NCBI GenBank assembly: GCA_050949645.1
Contig: JBMNGC010000001.1
Location: 62,001-126,000, forward strand
Length of the DNA stretch: 64,000 nucleotides
Direction of reading: 5' to 3'
Source of the DNA: RUG369 sp050949645
GTDB taxonomy: Bacteria; Planctomycetota; Planctomycetia; Pirellulales; Thermoguttaceae
The notes beneath the pieces were generated by a model. The model was given only the letters and a program-made list of their open reading frames with translations. It made no database searches and was not told the DNA's origin. How positions within the stretch are numbered: the first letter of the stretch is position 1; each line of letters starts with the position of its first letter. Positions 17,204 through 26,664 of this stretch are shown in pieces. Made by a program: the position numbers and the translations under genes.

Positions 17204-19480
17204 ATGGATGAACATCAGACTCCTGTCATTCGCCAGCTCTCTAAGAGCATGATCAACAAGATCGCCGCCGGCGAGGTTGTCGAACGACCCGCGAACGCGG
17301 TCAAGGAGCTTGTTGAAAATTCGATTGACGCCGGCGCAACGCAGATTCAGGTTGAGATCGAGAAGAGCGGGGTCGAGCTCATTCGAGTTGTCGACAACGG
17401 TTGCGGAATCCCTGCTGATCAGCTTGAGCTTGCGCTTGCGCCGCACGCGACGAGCAAGATTACCGAACTTGACGACCTTTTCCGAATTGCGACGCTCGGT
17501 TTCCGCGGCGAAGCGCTCGCGTCGATCGCAGAGATCAGTCATCTTACGCTCACGACGCGCTCCGTTCACGCAGACGAGGGCGCGAGAATCCGTTGCGACG
17601 GAAATGAGAGGGGGCCCGTGGAGACGATCGGTCGCAACGTCGGCACGACGGTCGAAGTCCGGGACCTCTTCTTTAACGTGCCGGTTCGTCGCAAATTTCT
17701 CAAAAGCGCGATGGCGGAATATGGGCAGTGTAAAGAGGCGTTTGCACGACTTGCCATTCCCCATCCAGAGATTGCGTTCTCGCTCCGTCGTAACGGTTCC
17801 CTTGAGATGGATTTGCCGAAAGCGACCGATATGCTTGACCGCATTCGCCGCATCTACGGCGACCGCGTCGCCGACGATCTCGTCGCTGTCGAGCCCCAAC
17901 AATCTCGCAACGGCGTCGTTGTTTCCGGGTACATAGGACGGCCCGAGCTAACTCGCGGAACCTCCGCGATGCAATATCTTTTCGTGAACGGTCGTTTCTT
18001 TAAAGACCGAGCGCTCTTCGGGGCGCTGAAAAACGCGTATCGGGGACTCTTGAAGCAAGGGATGTATCCCGTCGTGTTTCTTAATATTCAAACGCCCCCC
18101 GATTTCGTTGACGTCAATGTTCATCCGACCAAACAGGAGGTTCATTTTCTCGACGGTCAGGCCATCTTTGCGAAGGTTTTGCACAGTGCGCGCGATCGTC
18201 TTCTCGCCTCCAATCTTGAACGACGACCCGACTCCCAGACCATCGCCGACGCAGCGGGCCTTCCGCGTCCTCTCCCGCCGTTGCCGAGCGGCATGCGCGA
18301 GTCGAACTCGTCGCCGGCGAGCGAAGACAGATCGGGTGAGATTCGATCGACTTCTGACGCCGACTCGAGCCCGTCCGGGCTGGCGCCCTCTGTCCTCGAA
18401 GGAACTCGCGATCAATTCAACGACTGGTTTAAAGAGACAAAGGAAGCTCGCGATCGACAGCGCGCAAAAGACGGGCTAGACTCCGATTCCGTCAAACGCA
18501 CGATTCATGACGCCGACGACGACTCGTCGCGGCGCAACGTTCGGGATAGTAACGACGCGCCGTATCCCCCGAGACGTTCCGAGGCCGCCAACAATCCGGC
18601 GCAGCTGACGCGACTTCTTAGCGGTCGGACTTCCGAGTTCAAGAAATTCCCGAACCTTATTGACGTCGCGCCTTCTTCGCGCTCCGGGGTTAGCGCCTCG
18701 CGCGCGCCTGCCGAAGAAAGCGCTACGTCTGGCGCCGCCGGGCGCCGCGTCGCGGAAGGCGGCAAATCTGAACGCGAACAGGCGCCCCTCGTTCAGCCTC
18801 CCGAACCGCAGACCGCGCTCTCCTTTGACGAGCGTCGCGCACGCATCAAAGCGAATAACGATTCCGACTTCTACGCGAAGAACAGGTTTTTTGCTCAGAC
18901 CTCGGACGGTCGGCCCGTCGTCCAGCTATGCAATCGTTACATTGTTATGGAGGCTCCCGACGGAGTCGCGATCGCCGATCAACACGCGATCCATGAACGG
19001 ATCCTCTACGAAAAGATTAAATCGAGCTATGAGAAGGGGAGCGTTCAGGTTCAGCGACTCCTCGTTCCTGAGTCCGTCGATCTGTCCCCTACTGAATTCG
19101 CCTTTGCGGTTGAAAAAAAAGACCTCTTCGCGAAGCTTGGAATCCAACTCGAACCCCTTGGCGGTTCGACCGTCATTATCAACGGCTATCCTTCGATCTT
19201 CTCGAAAACTTCTCCCGCCGAAATTTTCCAAGCGGCGCTCGGAAAGCTTCGTTCACAGCGCTCCGAGTCGACGAACCTCGCTGATCTTGTCGACGGCGCG
19301 TTGCAACAGATGGCGTGTAAAGCCGCAATTAAGGCGGGTTACAAGCTTACCCCAGACGACGTCGCCGACCTCGTTGCATGCGCGGAAATGGAAGTCTTTG
19401 CTCATCATTGTCCGCATGGAAGACCTACTACCGTTGTTTTTACGACCGCAAAGCTTGATCAGTTCTTTATCCGAGACTGA
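17204..19480 (+). CDS. mutL: DNA mismatch repair protein MutL (endonuclease type)
   Basis: Matchmaker of mismatch repair. The GHKL ATPase region has AGEVVERPANAVKELVENS, IDAGA, DNGCGIP, ATSKI and GFRGEALASI within the first 110 residues. A long Ser/Arg/Asp-rich linker covers about residues 350-560. The C-terminal dimer domain holds DQHAIHERILYE, which fits the DQHA-x2-E-x4-E metal site of MutL endonucleases, plus ACKAAIKAG and the late CPHGRPT motif. It should nick DNA itself, as in bacteria without MutH. At 758 residues it is longer than average because of the linker. The start ATG has only a weak ribosome-binding site. Confidence 0.95.
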   Translation: MDEHQTPVIRQLSKSMINKIAAGEVVERPANAVKELVENSIDAGATQIQVEIEKSGVELIRVVDNGCGIPADQLELALAPHATSKITELDDLFRIATLGFRGEALASIAEISHLTLTTRSVHADEGARIRCDGNERGPVETIGRNVGTTVEVRDLFFNVPVRRKFLKSAMAEYGQCKEAFARLAIPHPEIAFSLRRNGSLEMDLPKATDMLDRIRRIYGDRVADDLVAVEPQQSRNGVVVSGYIGRPELTRGTSAMQYLFVNGRFFKDRALFGALKNAYRGLLKQGMYPVVFLNIQTPPDFVDVNVHPTKQEVHFLDGQAIFAKVLHSARDRLLASNLERRPDSQTIADAAGLPRPLPPLPSGMRESNSSPASEDRSGEIRSTSDADSSPSGLAPSVLEGTRDQFNDWFKETKEARDRQRAKDGLDSDSVKRTIHDADDDSSRRNVRDSNDAPYPPRRSEAANNPAQLTRLLSGRTSEFKKFPNLIDVAPSSRSGVSASRAPAEESATSGAAGRRVAEGGKSEREQAPLVQPPEPQTALSFDERRARIKANNDSDFYAKNRFFAQTSDGRPVVQLCNRYIVMEAPDGVAIADQHAIHERILYEKIKSSYEKGSVQVQRLLVPESVDLSPTEFAFAVEKKDLFAKLGIQLEPLGGSTVIINGYPSIFSKTSPAEIFQAALGKLRSQRSESTNLADLVDGALQQMACKAAIKAGYKLTPDDVADLVACAEMEVFAHHCPHGRPTTVVFTTAKLDQFFIRD

Positions 19481-19598
19481 CGCCCTGTCTTTCGCAGCTC
19501 CTTTGCGCCGCAACGACGTCTTCTCCCGCACGTAAGGAGTTGATTCTGGCGCAAGCGCCTTGCTTGCACTTAAACGTCGGCGATCGACTCGTCAAGAT

Positions 19599-19639
19599 AA
19601 AAAAGCCGCGCGTTCCGGAGCGACTCTGGAGCGCGCGGC
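19599..19639 (-). terminator. Terminator of the exported Gfo/Idh/MocA gene
   Basis: An 8-bp core stem (19605-19612 with 19632-19639) with further pairing inside is followed on the minus strand by six Us (A-run at 19599-19604). Confidence 0.8.
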
Positions 19640-19673
19640 CTTGCTTTGGGCTCAAGCGAGCTTTATCTCTGGC

Positions 19674-20909
19674 TTAGTAGAGGTAGTTGGCGAGCTTTGC
19701 GTCGGCGAGCTCGCTGAAGACCTTCTGGACCGTATCGAAGGGGACGCCTACGGTGTTGTCGAGGATAAATCGGACGGTATCGTAATCCTCGCGCGCATTT
19801 TCGACGAGCTCATGAAGCGTTTCAAACTCGACGGTTTTTTCTTCGGAGCCGTCGTTCCATACGACCTGACTCGTTTCCGTCATTTTGAGGTTAACGGTAA
19901 GAATGGTTTCTTGCTCCGCCGCTTCGATCGCTTCTTCAAGCGTTATGGACTTACCGCGTTCGCGTCGACTCATATCCGCCGCCGTCATGAACGCATGGAT
20001 ATTAATCGTTTCCTGCTTGTCGACTGGCGCGATTCCCGTCTGGAAGAACTTGCATATTTCGACGAGCAACGGTTCGTAACCCTGGTAGTCTCCAACGTTG
20101 ACCATTTCCTTTTCACCGAAGACTCGGCAGGAATAGGGGGCGGCGCCCTTGCGGATACCGCGGAACGTTCCCATGCGGTTGCCTTCCCAGATTCCGACCG
20201 CGATATCGGTCGTCGTCGTACCTGTTCGAGAGACGCTCACGCAGTCGGGCCCGAGGACGGTAAAGAGCGACTCGACTCCGTGGATTCCGTACCAGTAGAG
20301 AGACGGATGACGCGGGTTGAGAGTACAAGGGCTCGTGGCGTCAGCGCCGTAAATTTCGCCGATCGGGCTGTCGTTGCGCATCTCCTGATATTCTTTGACG
20401 AAGCGCAGCGCGGATGAACAGAAGACGGGGACGTCGTTCTCTTCGCAGAGCTTGAAGATATCGAGAACGTCGCGGAGCGAAGCGGCCATCGGTTTGTCGA
20501 TAAAGAGGGGTTTTTTCGCAGCGATAACCGGTTTGGCCTGTTCGAGGTGAACGCGACCGTCAACGCTTTCCAATAGAATTCCGTCGACGTTGGCAACGAG
20601 CTCGTCGATCGTATTATAGATGGTCAGACCGGCCTCTTCGCATTCACGAGTGAAGCGCTCAACGCGGTCCCAGCTGTTGGGGTTGTCCGGAACGCCGCCC
20701 GGATAAAGGCCAACGATCTCAAAACCTTGGAAAATTTCCTGAGCGTCGGGGTTGTTGACCGTCTTGACGAAAGCGGGCACGTGCGACGTTGTCGCGCCGA
20801 TGACGCCGAGTTTAAAGACTTCGTCGTCGGCGAACGCGGTAGTTGCGGTCATCGCGACGACGGAGAGCGCCGCCAACGCGCCGGTTAGTTTTTTTATTGT
20901 TCCACTCAT
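19674..20909 (-). CDS. Exported Gfo/Idh/MocA-family oxidoreductase (Sec-type signal)
   Basis: A 411-residue sugar or inositol dehydrogenase-like protein. The first 28 residues are a signal peptide ending TTAFADD with Lys-Lys, not Arg-Arg, in the n-region. The mature part begins KLGVIGATTSH, an unusual variant of the GxGxxG nucleotide loop. LFIDKPMAA keeps the usual active-site lysine, and CSSALRFVKEY is the usual helix. The C-terminal 100 residues after the core are acidic. AGGAG precedes the ATG. It has its own terminator. Export by Sec makes cofactor loading puzzling. The substrate is unknown. Confidence 0.8.
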   Translation of the reverse strand: MSGTIKKLTGALAALSVVAMTATTAFADDEVFKLGVIGATTSHVPAFVKTVNNPDAQEIFQGFEIVGLYPGGVPDNPNSWDRVERFTRECEEAGLTIYNTIDELVANVDGILLESVDGRVHLEQAKPVIAAKKPLFIDKPMAASLRDVLDIFKLCEENDVPVFCSSALRFVKEYQEMRNDSPIGEIYGADATSPCTLNPRHPSLYWYGIHGVESLFTVLGPDCVSVSRTGTTTTDIAVGIWEGNRMGTFRGIRKGAAPYSCRVFGEKEMVNVGDYQGYEPLLVEICKFFQTGIAPVDKQETINIHAFMTAADMSRRERGKSITLEEAIEAAEQETILTVNLKMTETSQVVWNDGSEEKTVEFETLHELVENAREDYDTVRFILDNTVGVPFDTVQKVFSELADAKLANYLY

Positions 20910-20988
20910 TTTTTCTCCTATGAAAAAGCTCTTTAGAGTAATTGCGTTATACGCAGTAAGTTTTTGAAGGCTACGCGCCAGACTTTGG

Positions 20989-23900
20989 TTAACTCCATAT
21001 CAATCCTAGTGGGAGCGTTTCGCCGAACGCCTGTCGCGTGGCGTCGTCGACGAGTTTGCCATGGCGTTCGAGCGCCGCGAGCGTTGAATCTTCCGCGCCG
21101 TGCTTGAGGAGGAAGGCGGCGACCGCCTCACGCGTTTTGACGTCGACGTCTAATCGCGGATCTTCCGCTCGCCTTGCGAGCTGCGCGAGCGCGAAGAATC
21201 CCGTTGCGTTCGGCTGTTCCTCGCGGGTATCGAAATAATCGATGAGTCGTCGCGCCCAGCGACTTGCGAGCGCGGGGGGCGTTACGCGATCGAGAGGCGC
21301 GTGGAAGGGGCGTCGAGCTCCGACGCGACCGAGCGACCAAATGAGCGGATCGCGGATCGGCGTCGCTTTCTTCTTTGGCAAGATATCGAGAATCGCGTCG
21401 CCAAGTTCCTCGCGCAGCTCAGGGGGTAGGAGCTCGAGCGCGCCGAGGAGTCGCCATATTTCCGCGCCCTCCTGCGAGGTGAGATCAAGGTCGGCGCCGC
21501 GTCCTTTATTCTCGACGAGCTGTCGCCGGAGATTGCGGACGTTCGTGAATAGCGGTTCCGCGAGCGTGAGCTGGCGACCCGACGTGAGTCCCGACGCAAT
21601 CCGTCGCCATAAAATCCAATATTGCGTGCGGCTTTCAGGGGTTCGGAACGCGAGACGTCCGGCGATCGTCTTCCACGTCGATTCAACGCGCCAGTCGTCC
21701 ATTGCCGCGCCAAAGCCGGGTCGCAGCGCGAACCCTAGCCAATTGAGCCACCGCGCTTCATGCGCCGCGCTCTGACGTCGACCTTCTGAGAGTTCTATGG
21801 TTCGTTCCGCCAAACGACGAAGCGCCAGTATCGGCAGTTCGTCCCTTGAGATTCCGGTCGCTTCCGTTATCGCTCTAAAGAGCGCGCGGGGTTTAAGACG
21901 CTCGTCCTTCGGGGCGTCGCCAAAGACGCGTTCGAGCGCCTCAAGGGCGCCCTCGACGAGCGATTCGTCGACGACGCCGGTTCCCTCGCCCTCGGCGTTT
22001 CCAGCCTGCCAGTCCGATTGAACGGCGCCTCTTGCGTCAAATTGCAATGTCCAGCGCGACACTCGCGCTCGAGGGCCGGCGTCTTTCGGAAGGACCTCTT
22101 GCAGGAAGAGCTCGATCGTTCCGATTTCCGTTGGACGCGCCACAAGTCGCGCTTTGACGGCGCCCGCCGCTTTCTTCGTTTTCGACCGCGTCTTGAGCGC
22201 GGTGCGGATCGGGGAGAGTTCGCGCGTCTCGTTCGGATCAAGCGCGACGAGGTCGCCCGGCGCGTCCGTCGTCCTAACGCTGGAGACGAAGATTGGGAAG
22301 GAAACCGGTTTATCGACCGCGAGTTCGAAGACCTGATCGAGCGCGATCTCGTCGCCAGGCTCCGCCTGGGCGGGCAGCAGGCAGACTCCCTTGCCTTGTT
22401 TGTCGTTCGCGGCGTCGTCTGCGGCGCCAAGAGAGACCTGAACGTAATAGGATCGCGCCAGCGACGCGCCGACTCGTTCCCCGTAACCGCGCAGAACGAG
22501 CCCGTAATAAGTCGCGCCGTGCGAGACGGCGAGATAGAGATCGTCGTTCTTTAAAACGTGGGGCCGCCATTCCGGGTCATCGCCGCCGAACCAGTCGACG
22601 ATGGATTCGACGACTCGTTCGCGGAGCTTCGCCGATTCGAAGGCGCCGCCGTTAAAGAGAATAGCGTCGGGTCGCGCCGGATCGACGCCCTCTCGATGCG
22701 CCGCCGCGTGTTCTCCCAGAACCCCCGCGCGGATGAGATCGTCGCCCGAATTTCGATGCGCTCTGAGAAAGAACGCCAGATGTTTCGTGACCGCCGGGTC
22801 GAACGCGTAGGGGAGCGCAATTTCGCGGAGCCCCTCGCGCCGGCGGTCCGGTTGCGCGTCGAGGGGGACGCGAGGAAAGAAGCCGTCGACGAGGAGCTTT
22901 TCAACCTCGGCGCGGTTGACGTCGAGTGCGAGCCCTCCGCCGACGAGCTTGGAAGACGCGCTTGGGATCAGGATCCGGCGCGTTTCAGCGCCCGTGGCGT
23001 CGCCTAAGAATTCTTCTTTTGTCTCACGGCTCTTCTGCAGAAGAACGGCGCGTTCCCAAGGGGAGAGTGGCTTTGAGCGTTTTTCGAGGAGCTTTTGCTC
23101 GAGGAATCGGCTCAGCGCAAGGTCGAGATTGTCGCCGCCGAGGACAAGATGTTCGCCGACGGCGACGCGATAGAATTTTACGCTTTCACGCTTCGATTCC
23201 TCGGCGCTCGACTCGGGAGCCTTGTCGCGACGCAACGCATAGATGAGCGCAAAGTCCGTCGTGCCGCCTCCGACGTCGCAGACGAGCACGCGGTCGCCAG
23301 GTCGGACGGCGTCGGTCCAGACCTTCTCATGGCGTTCGAGCCAGGCATAGAACGCCGCCTGCGGTTCCTCGACGAGCGAGACGCGCGGAAGACCCGCGAG
23401 TTTTGCGGCCTTGAGGGTGAGCGAGCGCGCCGTTTCGTCGAAGGAGGCGGGAATCGTCAGGACGACGTCTTGCGTTTCCAGCGGAAAGTCAGGAAATTTT
23501 GCATTCCATACGTCGCGCAGATGCGCCAGATAGAAAGAACTGACCTCGACGGGCGACCACCGCGGGTCGCGGGTTCCATTTTCAGGTTCGGCGGCGACGC
23601 GGAGCGGCAGAAACTTTGCGGAACGGTCGACGTTGGCGTTGCAGAGCCATGACTTCGCGGAGGGGACGACCGCGTTGGGGCGAGCGGTCGCGTAATCTCT
23701 TGCAACGGCTCCCACTACGCCGAATAAGCCGTCGCGAGGCGCGCGGGTACCGCGTTGGGGAAGCGAAAAATCATGAAGAGGTTGGGTCTGCCATGGGAGA
23801 GGCGGAACATTTGAGAGTCGCGCGAAGAAGGAAGGAAGCGTCGCGCGCGATTCCACGATATCGGGGGCGACCACTTGAGGAATAGCGACGTTTTTAATAA

Positions 23901-24042
23901 CAGGACCTGGAGAATCGGCGGAAGAGTCCAAAGTCTCAAGGTCGACGAAGGACATGGCGCAGTTAGTCGTGCCAAGGTCTATTCCAACAACGTAACGAAC
24001 AGGAGAGTCAGAGGACGGATTAGTTTTATTGGGAGAATTCAT
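20989..24042 (-). CDS. Very long Hsp70 (DnaK)-family protein
   Basis: The N-terminal half is an Hsp70 ATPase: YVVGIDLGTTNCAMSFVD (phosphate 1), SLVEEPQAAFYAWLE, VLVCDVGGGTTDFALI (phosphate 2) and HLVLGGDNLDLALS. The rest, about 500 residues, is not the classical DnaK peptide-binding domain and lid; it is Arg/Leu-rich and helical with a WRLLGALELLPPELREELGD segment. Long Hsp70 homologues of this design are common in planctomycetes (family knowledge). I start at ATG 24042, giving 1017 residues; the frame extends upstream only to a TTG at 24135. No DnaJ or GrpE is adjacent, so its client is unknown. Confidence 0.8.
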   Translation of the reverse strand: MNSPNKTNPSSDSPVRYVVGIDLGTTNCAMSFVDLETLDSSADSPGPVIKNVAIPQVVAPDIVESRATLPSFFARLSNVPPLPWQTQPLHDFSLPQRGTRAPRDGLFGVVGAVARDYATARPNAVVPSAKSWLCNANVDRSAKFLPLRVAAEPENGTRDPRWSPVEVSSFYLAHLRDVWNAKFPDFPLETQDVVLTIPASFDETARSLTLKAAKLAGLPRVSLVEEPQAAFYAWLERHEKVWTDAVRPGDRVLVCDVGGGTTDFALIYALRRDKAPESSAEESKRESVKFYRVAVGEHLVLGGDNLDLALSRFLEQKLLEKRSKPLSPWERAVLLQKSRETKEEFLGDATGAETRRILIPSASSKLVGGGLALDVNRAEVEKLLVDGFFPRVPLDAQPDRRREGLREIALPYAFDPAVTKHLAFFLRAHRNSGDDLIRAGVLGEHAAAHREGVDPARPDAILFNGGAFESAKLRERVVESIVDWFGGDDPEWRPHVLKNDDLYLAVSHGATYYGLVLRGYGERVGASLARSYYVQVSLGAADDAANDKQGKGVCLLPAQAEPGDEIALDQVFELAVDKPVSFPIFVSSVRTTDAPGDLVALDPNETRELSPIRTALKTRSKTKKAAGAVKARLVARPTEIGTIELFLQEVLPKDAGPRARVSRWTLQFDARGAVQSDWQAGNAEGEGTGVVDESLVEGALEALERVFGDAPKDERLKPRALFRAITEATGISRDELPILALRRLAERTIELSEGRRQSAAHEARWLNWLGFALRPGFGAAMDDWRVESTWKTIAGRLAFRTPESRTQYWILWRRIASGLTSGRQLTLAEPLFTNVRNLRRQLVENKGRGADLDLTSQEGAEIWRLLGALELLPPELREELGDAILDILPKKKATPIRDPLIWSLGRVGARRPFHAPLDRVTPPALASRWARRLIDYFDTREEQPNATGFFALAQLARRAEDPRLDVDVKTREAVAAFLLKHGAEDSTLAALERHGKLVDDATRQAFGETLPLGLIWS

Positions 24043-24442
24043 AAGCGAGGCGTCGTTTTGAGGAAAATACAGAACAGGCAAATCAAACTGCGTAGTATTA
24101 ATGATAGCGGGGACAAGTGAAAAAAAAAGACGCAATGGCCGAAAGAAGGCGCTAAAGGGTAGAGAAGGAGTGTGGCGCTAAGCTGAATCGAAAAATATTC
24201 ATAACGCGTGAGAGCGAGATAGAGAGTAGAGCGACGCCGCGCGCATTGAACGAAGAGTTAAATTTAGACGCCATTCTTTTTACATTTTGAAGCTATCGAC
24301 GATCTTGGCGACGCCACGAAGAACAGCGTTCGAAAGGGAACCAGGAAGAGTGTGATAAAAACCTGAATTTTTATAAAAGACCCTTGACTGGTCATGAAAG
24401 GTCGATAAAATCCCATGAGTCTCGCTTGTCTGCGTATTCAAG
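24043..24442. other. Divergent upstream region of hsp70-like gene and tRNA-tuf operon
   Basis: No gene is seen. The right end carries the predicted tRNA operon promoter. The middle is AT-rich and holds no clear repeat. Confidence 0.55.
24384..24411 (+). promoter_or_regulatory. Predicted promoter of the tRNA-tuf operon
   Basis: TTGACT (24384-24389), 16 bases, TAAAAT (24406-24411), about 30 bases before the first tRNA. The upstream flank is AT-rich, as in UP elements of strong stable-RNA promoters. Confidence 0.75.
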
Positions 24443-24515
24443 GCTAGCGTAGCTCAATCGGCAGAGCAGTTGATTTGTAATCAACAGGTTAGGAGTTCGA
24501 TTCTCCTCGCTAGCT
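24443..24515 (+). tRNA. tRNA-Thr (anticodon TGT)
   Basis: Seven-base acceptor arms GCTAGCG/CGCTAGC, anticodon stem GTTGA/TCAAC with loop TTTGTAA, T-loop TTCGATT. The 3' CCA is not encoded, as in all tRNAs here. Confidence 0.96.
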
Positions 24516-24553
24516 CTTCCGTTGAATCGAGTCTTGTTGGACTAATTCTTACT

Positions 24554-24635
24554 GGGGGTTTTCCCGAGTGGTCAAAGGGGGCAGACTGTAAATCTGCTGG
24601 TAACGCCTTCGGAGGTTCGAATCCTCCAACCCCCA
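24554..24635 (+). tRNA. tRNA-Tyr (anticodon GTA), copy 1
   Basis: Acceptor GGGGGTT/AACCCCC, anticodon loop CTGTAAA on stem GCAGA/TCTGC, and a long class II variable arm. 82 bases. Confidence 0.96.
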
Positions 24636-24801
24636 CTCGACAAGGCTGCGGAACGATTCGTTCCGACAGTCGCGCAACAAGACGAAAATTTCGGCGAGAC
24701 GGCGAGAACCGAAAGCAGACTTAGCAGCGACGTCGTATAGGCGCCACTTGACAAGGCGTCGAGGTTCGTTAACATTATACGGACTCGCATCAAGGCCTGC
24801 T

Positions 24802-24883
24802 GGGGGTTTTCCCGAGTGGTCAAAGGGGGCAGACTGTAAATCTGCTGGTATCGCCTTCGGAGGTTCGAATCCTCCAACCCCCA
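24802..24883 (+). tRNA. tRNA-Tyr (anticodon GTA), copy 2
   Basis: It is identical to copy 1 except for one base at the start of the variable arm (T for A). The roughly 165-base spacer between the copies is not duplicated. Confidence 0.96.
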
Positions 24884-25009
24884 CTCGAATTTGACAGACG
24901 TCTTGCGGTCATGCGAGTCGTGACCGCGCAAACGCAGTTTGCGATGTTTTTCGGGTTAAGCAAGCGCTTCTAAATTATTCGGCAGGATCGCGCAAGCGGT
25001 TCGGTTGAC

Positions 25010-25080
25010 GCGGGTGTAACTCAATGGTAGAGTGACAGCCTTCCAAGCTGACAACGAGGGTTCGATTCCCTTCACCCGCT
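25010..25080 (+). tRNA. tRNA-Gly (anticodon TCC)
   Basis: Acceptor GCGGGTG/CACCCGC, anticodon loop CTTCCAA on stem CAGC/GCTG, T-loop TTCGATT. 71 bases. Confidence 0.95.
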
Positions 25081-25160
25081 CTCGATACGAGCGACGTTAA
25101 GTGATCGTGGGAATTGAGCCTGCGCTCCCGTCGATATAAATGCCCTGAGAGGTCCTTTAC

Positions 25161-25233
25161 GCTGCCGTAGCTCAGTCGGTAGAGCGCGTCCTTGGTAAGG
25201 ACGAGGCCATGAGTTCAAATCTCATCGGCAGCT
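25161..25233 (+). tRNA. tRNA-Thr (anticodon GGT)
   Basis: Acceptor GCTGCCG/CGGCAGC, anticodon loop TTGGTAA on stem CGTCC/GGACG. It lies 80 bases before tuf, the same place as thrT in E. coli. Confidence 0.96.
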
Positions 25234-25313
25234 TTTTAGGACGAGTGGGATCTCGTCGGGGTAGTTTCGCTTTTTATGACATCAGGTCCCATTTCCTATC
25301 CAGGAGAATTTTA

Positions 25314-26510
25314 ATGGCAAAGGAAACTTTTCAGCGTACCAAGCCGCACGTTAACGTTGGTACTATTGGACACATCGACCATGGCAAGACGACTCTGACC
25401 TCCGCGATCCTCGCCGTACAGGCCACGAAGGGACTCGCCAAGATTAAGTCCTACGCGGAAATCGCTAAGGGCGGTACCGTTCGCGACGCTACCAAGACCG
25501 TTACGATCGCCGTCGCTCACGTTGAATATGAGACCGAAAATCGTCACTACGCTCATATCGACTGCCCCGGTCACGCGGACTTCATTAAGAACATGATCAC
25601 TGGCGCGGCTCAGATGGACGGCGCGATTCTCGTCGTTTCCGCAGTCGACGGCCCGATGCCGCAGACCGCCGAGCACGTCCTCCTCGCTCACCAGGTTAAC
25701 GTTCCGAAGATCGTCGTCTTCCTCAACAAGTGCGACCTCGTCGACGACGAGGAGCTCCTTGAGCTCGTCGAGCTTGAAGTTCGCGAACTTCTCACGAAGC
25801 ATAACTTCGACGGCGACAACGTCACGATCGTTCGCGGCGCCGCTCTTCCGGCTCAGGAAAATCCGGACGATCCTGAAAAAGCCAAGTGCATCAACGAACT
25901 CATGGACGCGATCGACAACGATATTCCGGAACCTGTCCGCGAAGTCGATAAGCCGTTCCTCATGGCGGTCGAAGACGTCTTCTCCATTGAAGGTCGCGGT
26001 ACGGTCGCTACCGGTCGTATCGAGCGCGGTATGATCACGACGGGTACGGAAGTCGAGATCCTTGGTCTCAAGGAAACCCAGAAGACCGTCGTTACCGGCG
26101 TTGAGATGTTCAAGAAGACGATGGATCAGGGTCAGGCTGGCGACAACGTTGGACTTCTCCTTCGCGGCGTCAAGCGCGAGGAAATCGAGCGCGGTCAGGT
26201 CATCGCCAAGCCCGGCACGATCACTCCTCACATGGAGTTCGAAGGCGACGTCTATATCCTGAGCAAGGATGAAGGCGGTCGAAGCACCCCGTTCATGACG
26301 GGCTACCGTCCTCAGTTCTACTTCCGCACGACCGACGTCACCGGTACGATTAATCTTCCTGAAGACGTCCAGATGTGCATGCCTGGCGACCACGTCAAGA
26401 TGACCGTTGAGCTCATCAGCCCGATCGCTATCGAGCAGAACGTTCGTTTCGCTATCCGCGAAGGCGGTAAGACTGTCGGTTCCGGCGTCGTTACGAAGAT
26501 CATCAAGTGA
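25314..26510 (+). CDS. tuf: Elongation factor Tu with atypical switch I
   Basis: GTPase that brings aminoacyl-tRNA to the ribosome, 398 residues. P-loop GHIDHGKT, DCPGHADF and NKCD are normal. Switch I is not: where other EF-Tu proteins read RGITI, this one reads KTVTI (residues 61-65) within GGTVRDATKTVTIAVAHVEY, so the Mg-binding Thr is kept but the Arg-Gly before it is lost. Domains 2 and 3 are regular (FSIEGRGTVATGRIERG, GYRPQFYFRTTDVTG). AGGAG stands 8 bases before the ATG at 25314. It is flanked by tRNA-Thr and tRNA-Trp in one transcription unit. Confidence 0.97.
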   Translation: MAKETFQRTKPHVNVGTIGHIDHGKTTLTSAILAVQATKGLAKIKSYAEIAKGGTVRDATKTVTIAVAHVEYETENRHYAHIDCPGHADFIKNMITGAAQMDGAILVVSAVDGPMPQTAEHVLLAHQVNVPKIVVFLNKCDLVDDEELLELVELEVRELLTKHNFDGDNVTIVRGAALPAQENPDDPEKAKCINELMDAIDNDIPEPVREVDKPFLMAVEDVFSIEGRGTVATGRIERGMITTGTEVEILGLKETQKTVVTGVEMFKKTMDQGQAGDNVGLLLRGVKREEIERGQVIAKPGTITPHMEFEGDVYILSKDEGGRSTPFMTGYRPQFYFRTTDVTGTINLPEDVQMCMPGDHVKMTVELISPIAIEQNVRFAIREGGKTVGSGVVTKIIK

Positions 26511-26525
26511 TTTGATAACACTAGC

Positions 26526-26552
26526 AGGCGTCGCGACCTGTTCGCGACGCCT
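26526..26552 (+). promoter_or_regulatory. Hairpin between tuf and tRNA-Trp
   Basis: A perfect 11-bp stem with a 5-base loop and no U-tract. It may mark an RNA-processing site between tuf mRNA and the tRNA, or protect the tuf 3' end. Confidence 0.5.
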
Positions 26553-26582
26553 ACTTCTGACGAACGGTTTTCCGTGAGTCGT

Positions 26583-26655
26583 AGGGGAGTCGTCCAATTG
26601 GTAGGGCACCGGTCTCCAAAACCGGCTGTTGGGAGTTCGAGTCTTCTCTCCCCTG
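26583..26655 (+). tRNA. tRNA-Trp (anticodon CCA)
   Basis: Acceptor AGGGGAG/CTCCCCT, anticodon stem CCGGT/ACCGG with loop CTCCAAA. The T-stem holds two G-T pairs. It follows tuf, as in many bacteria. Confidence 0.95.
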
Positions 26656-26664
26656 CTTAATGTT

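Noticed and set aside
24554..24883. Direct repeat or mobile element around the two tRNA-Tyr genes
   Set aside because: Only the tRNA genes are repeated; the flanks differ and no integrase or attachment-site duplication is seen.
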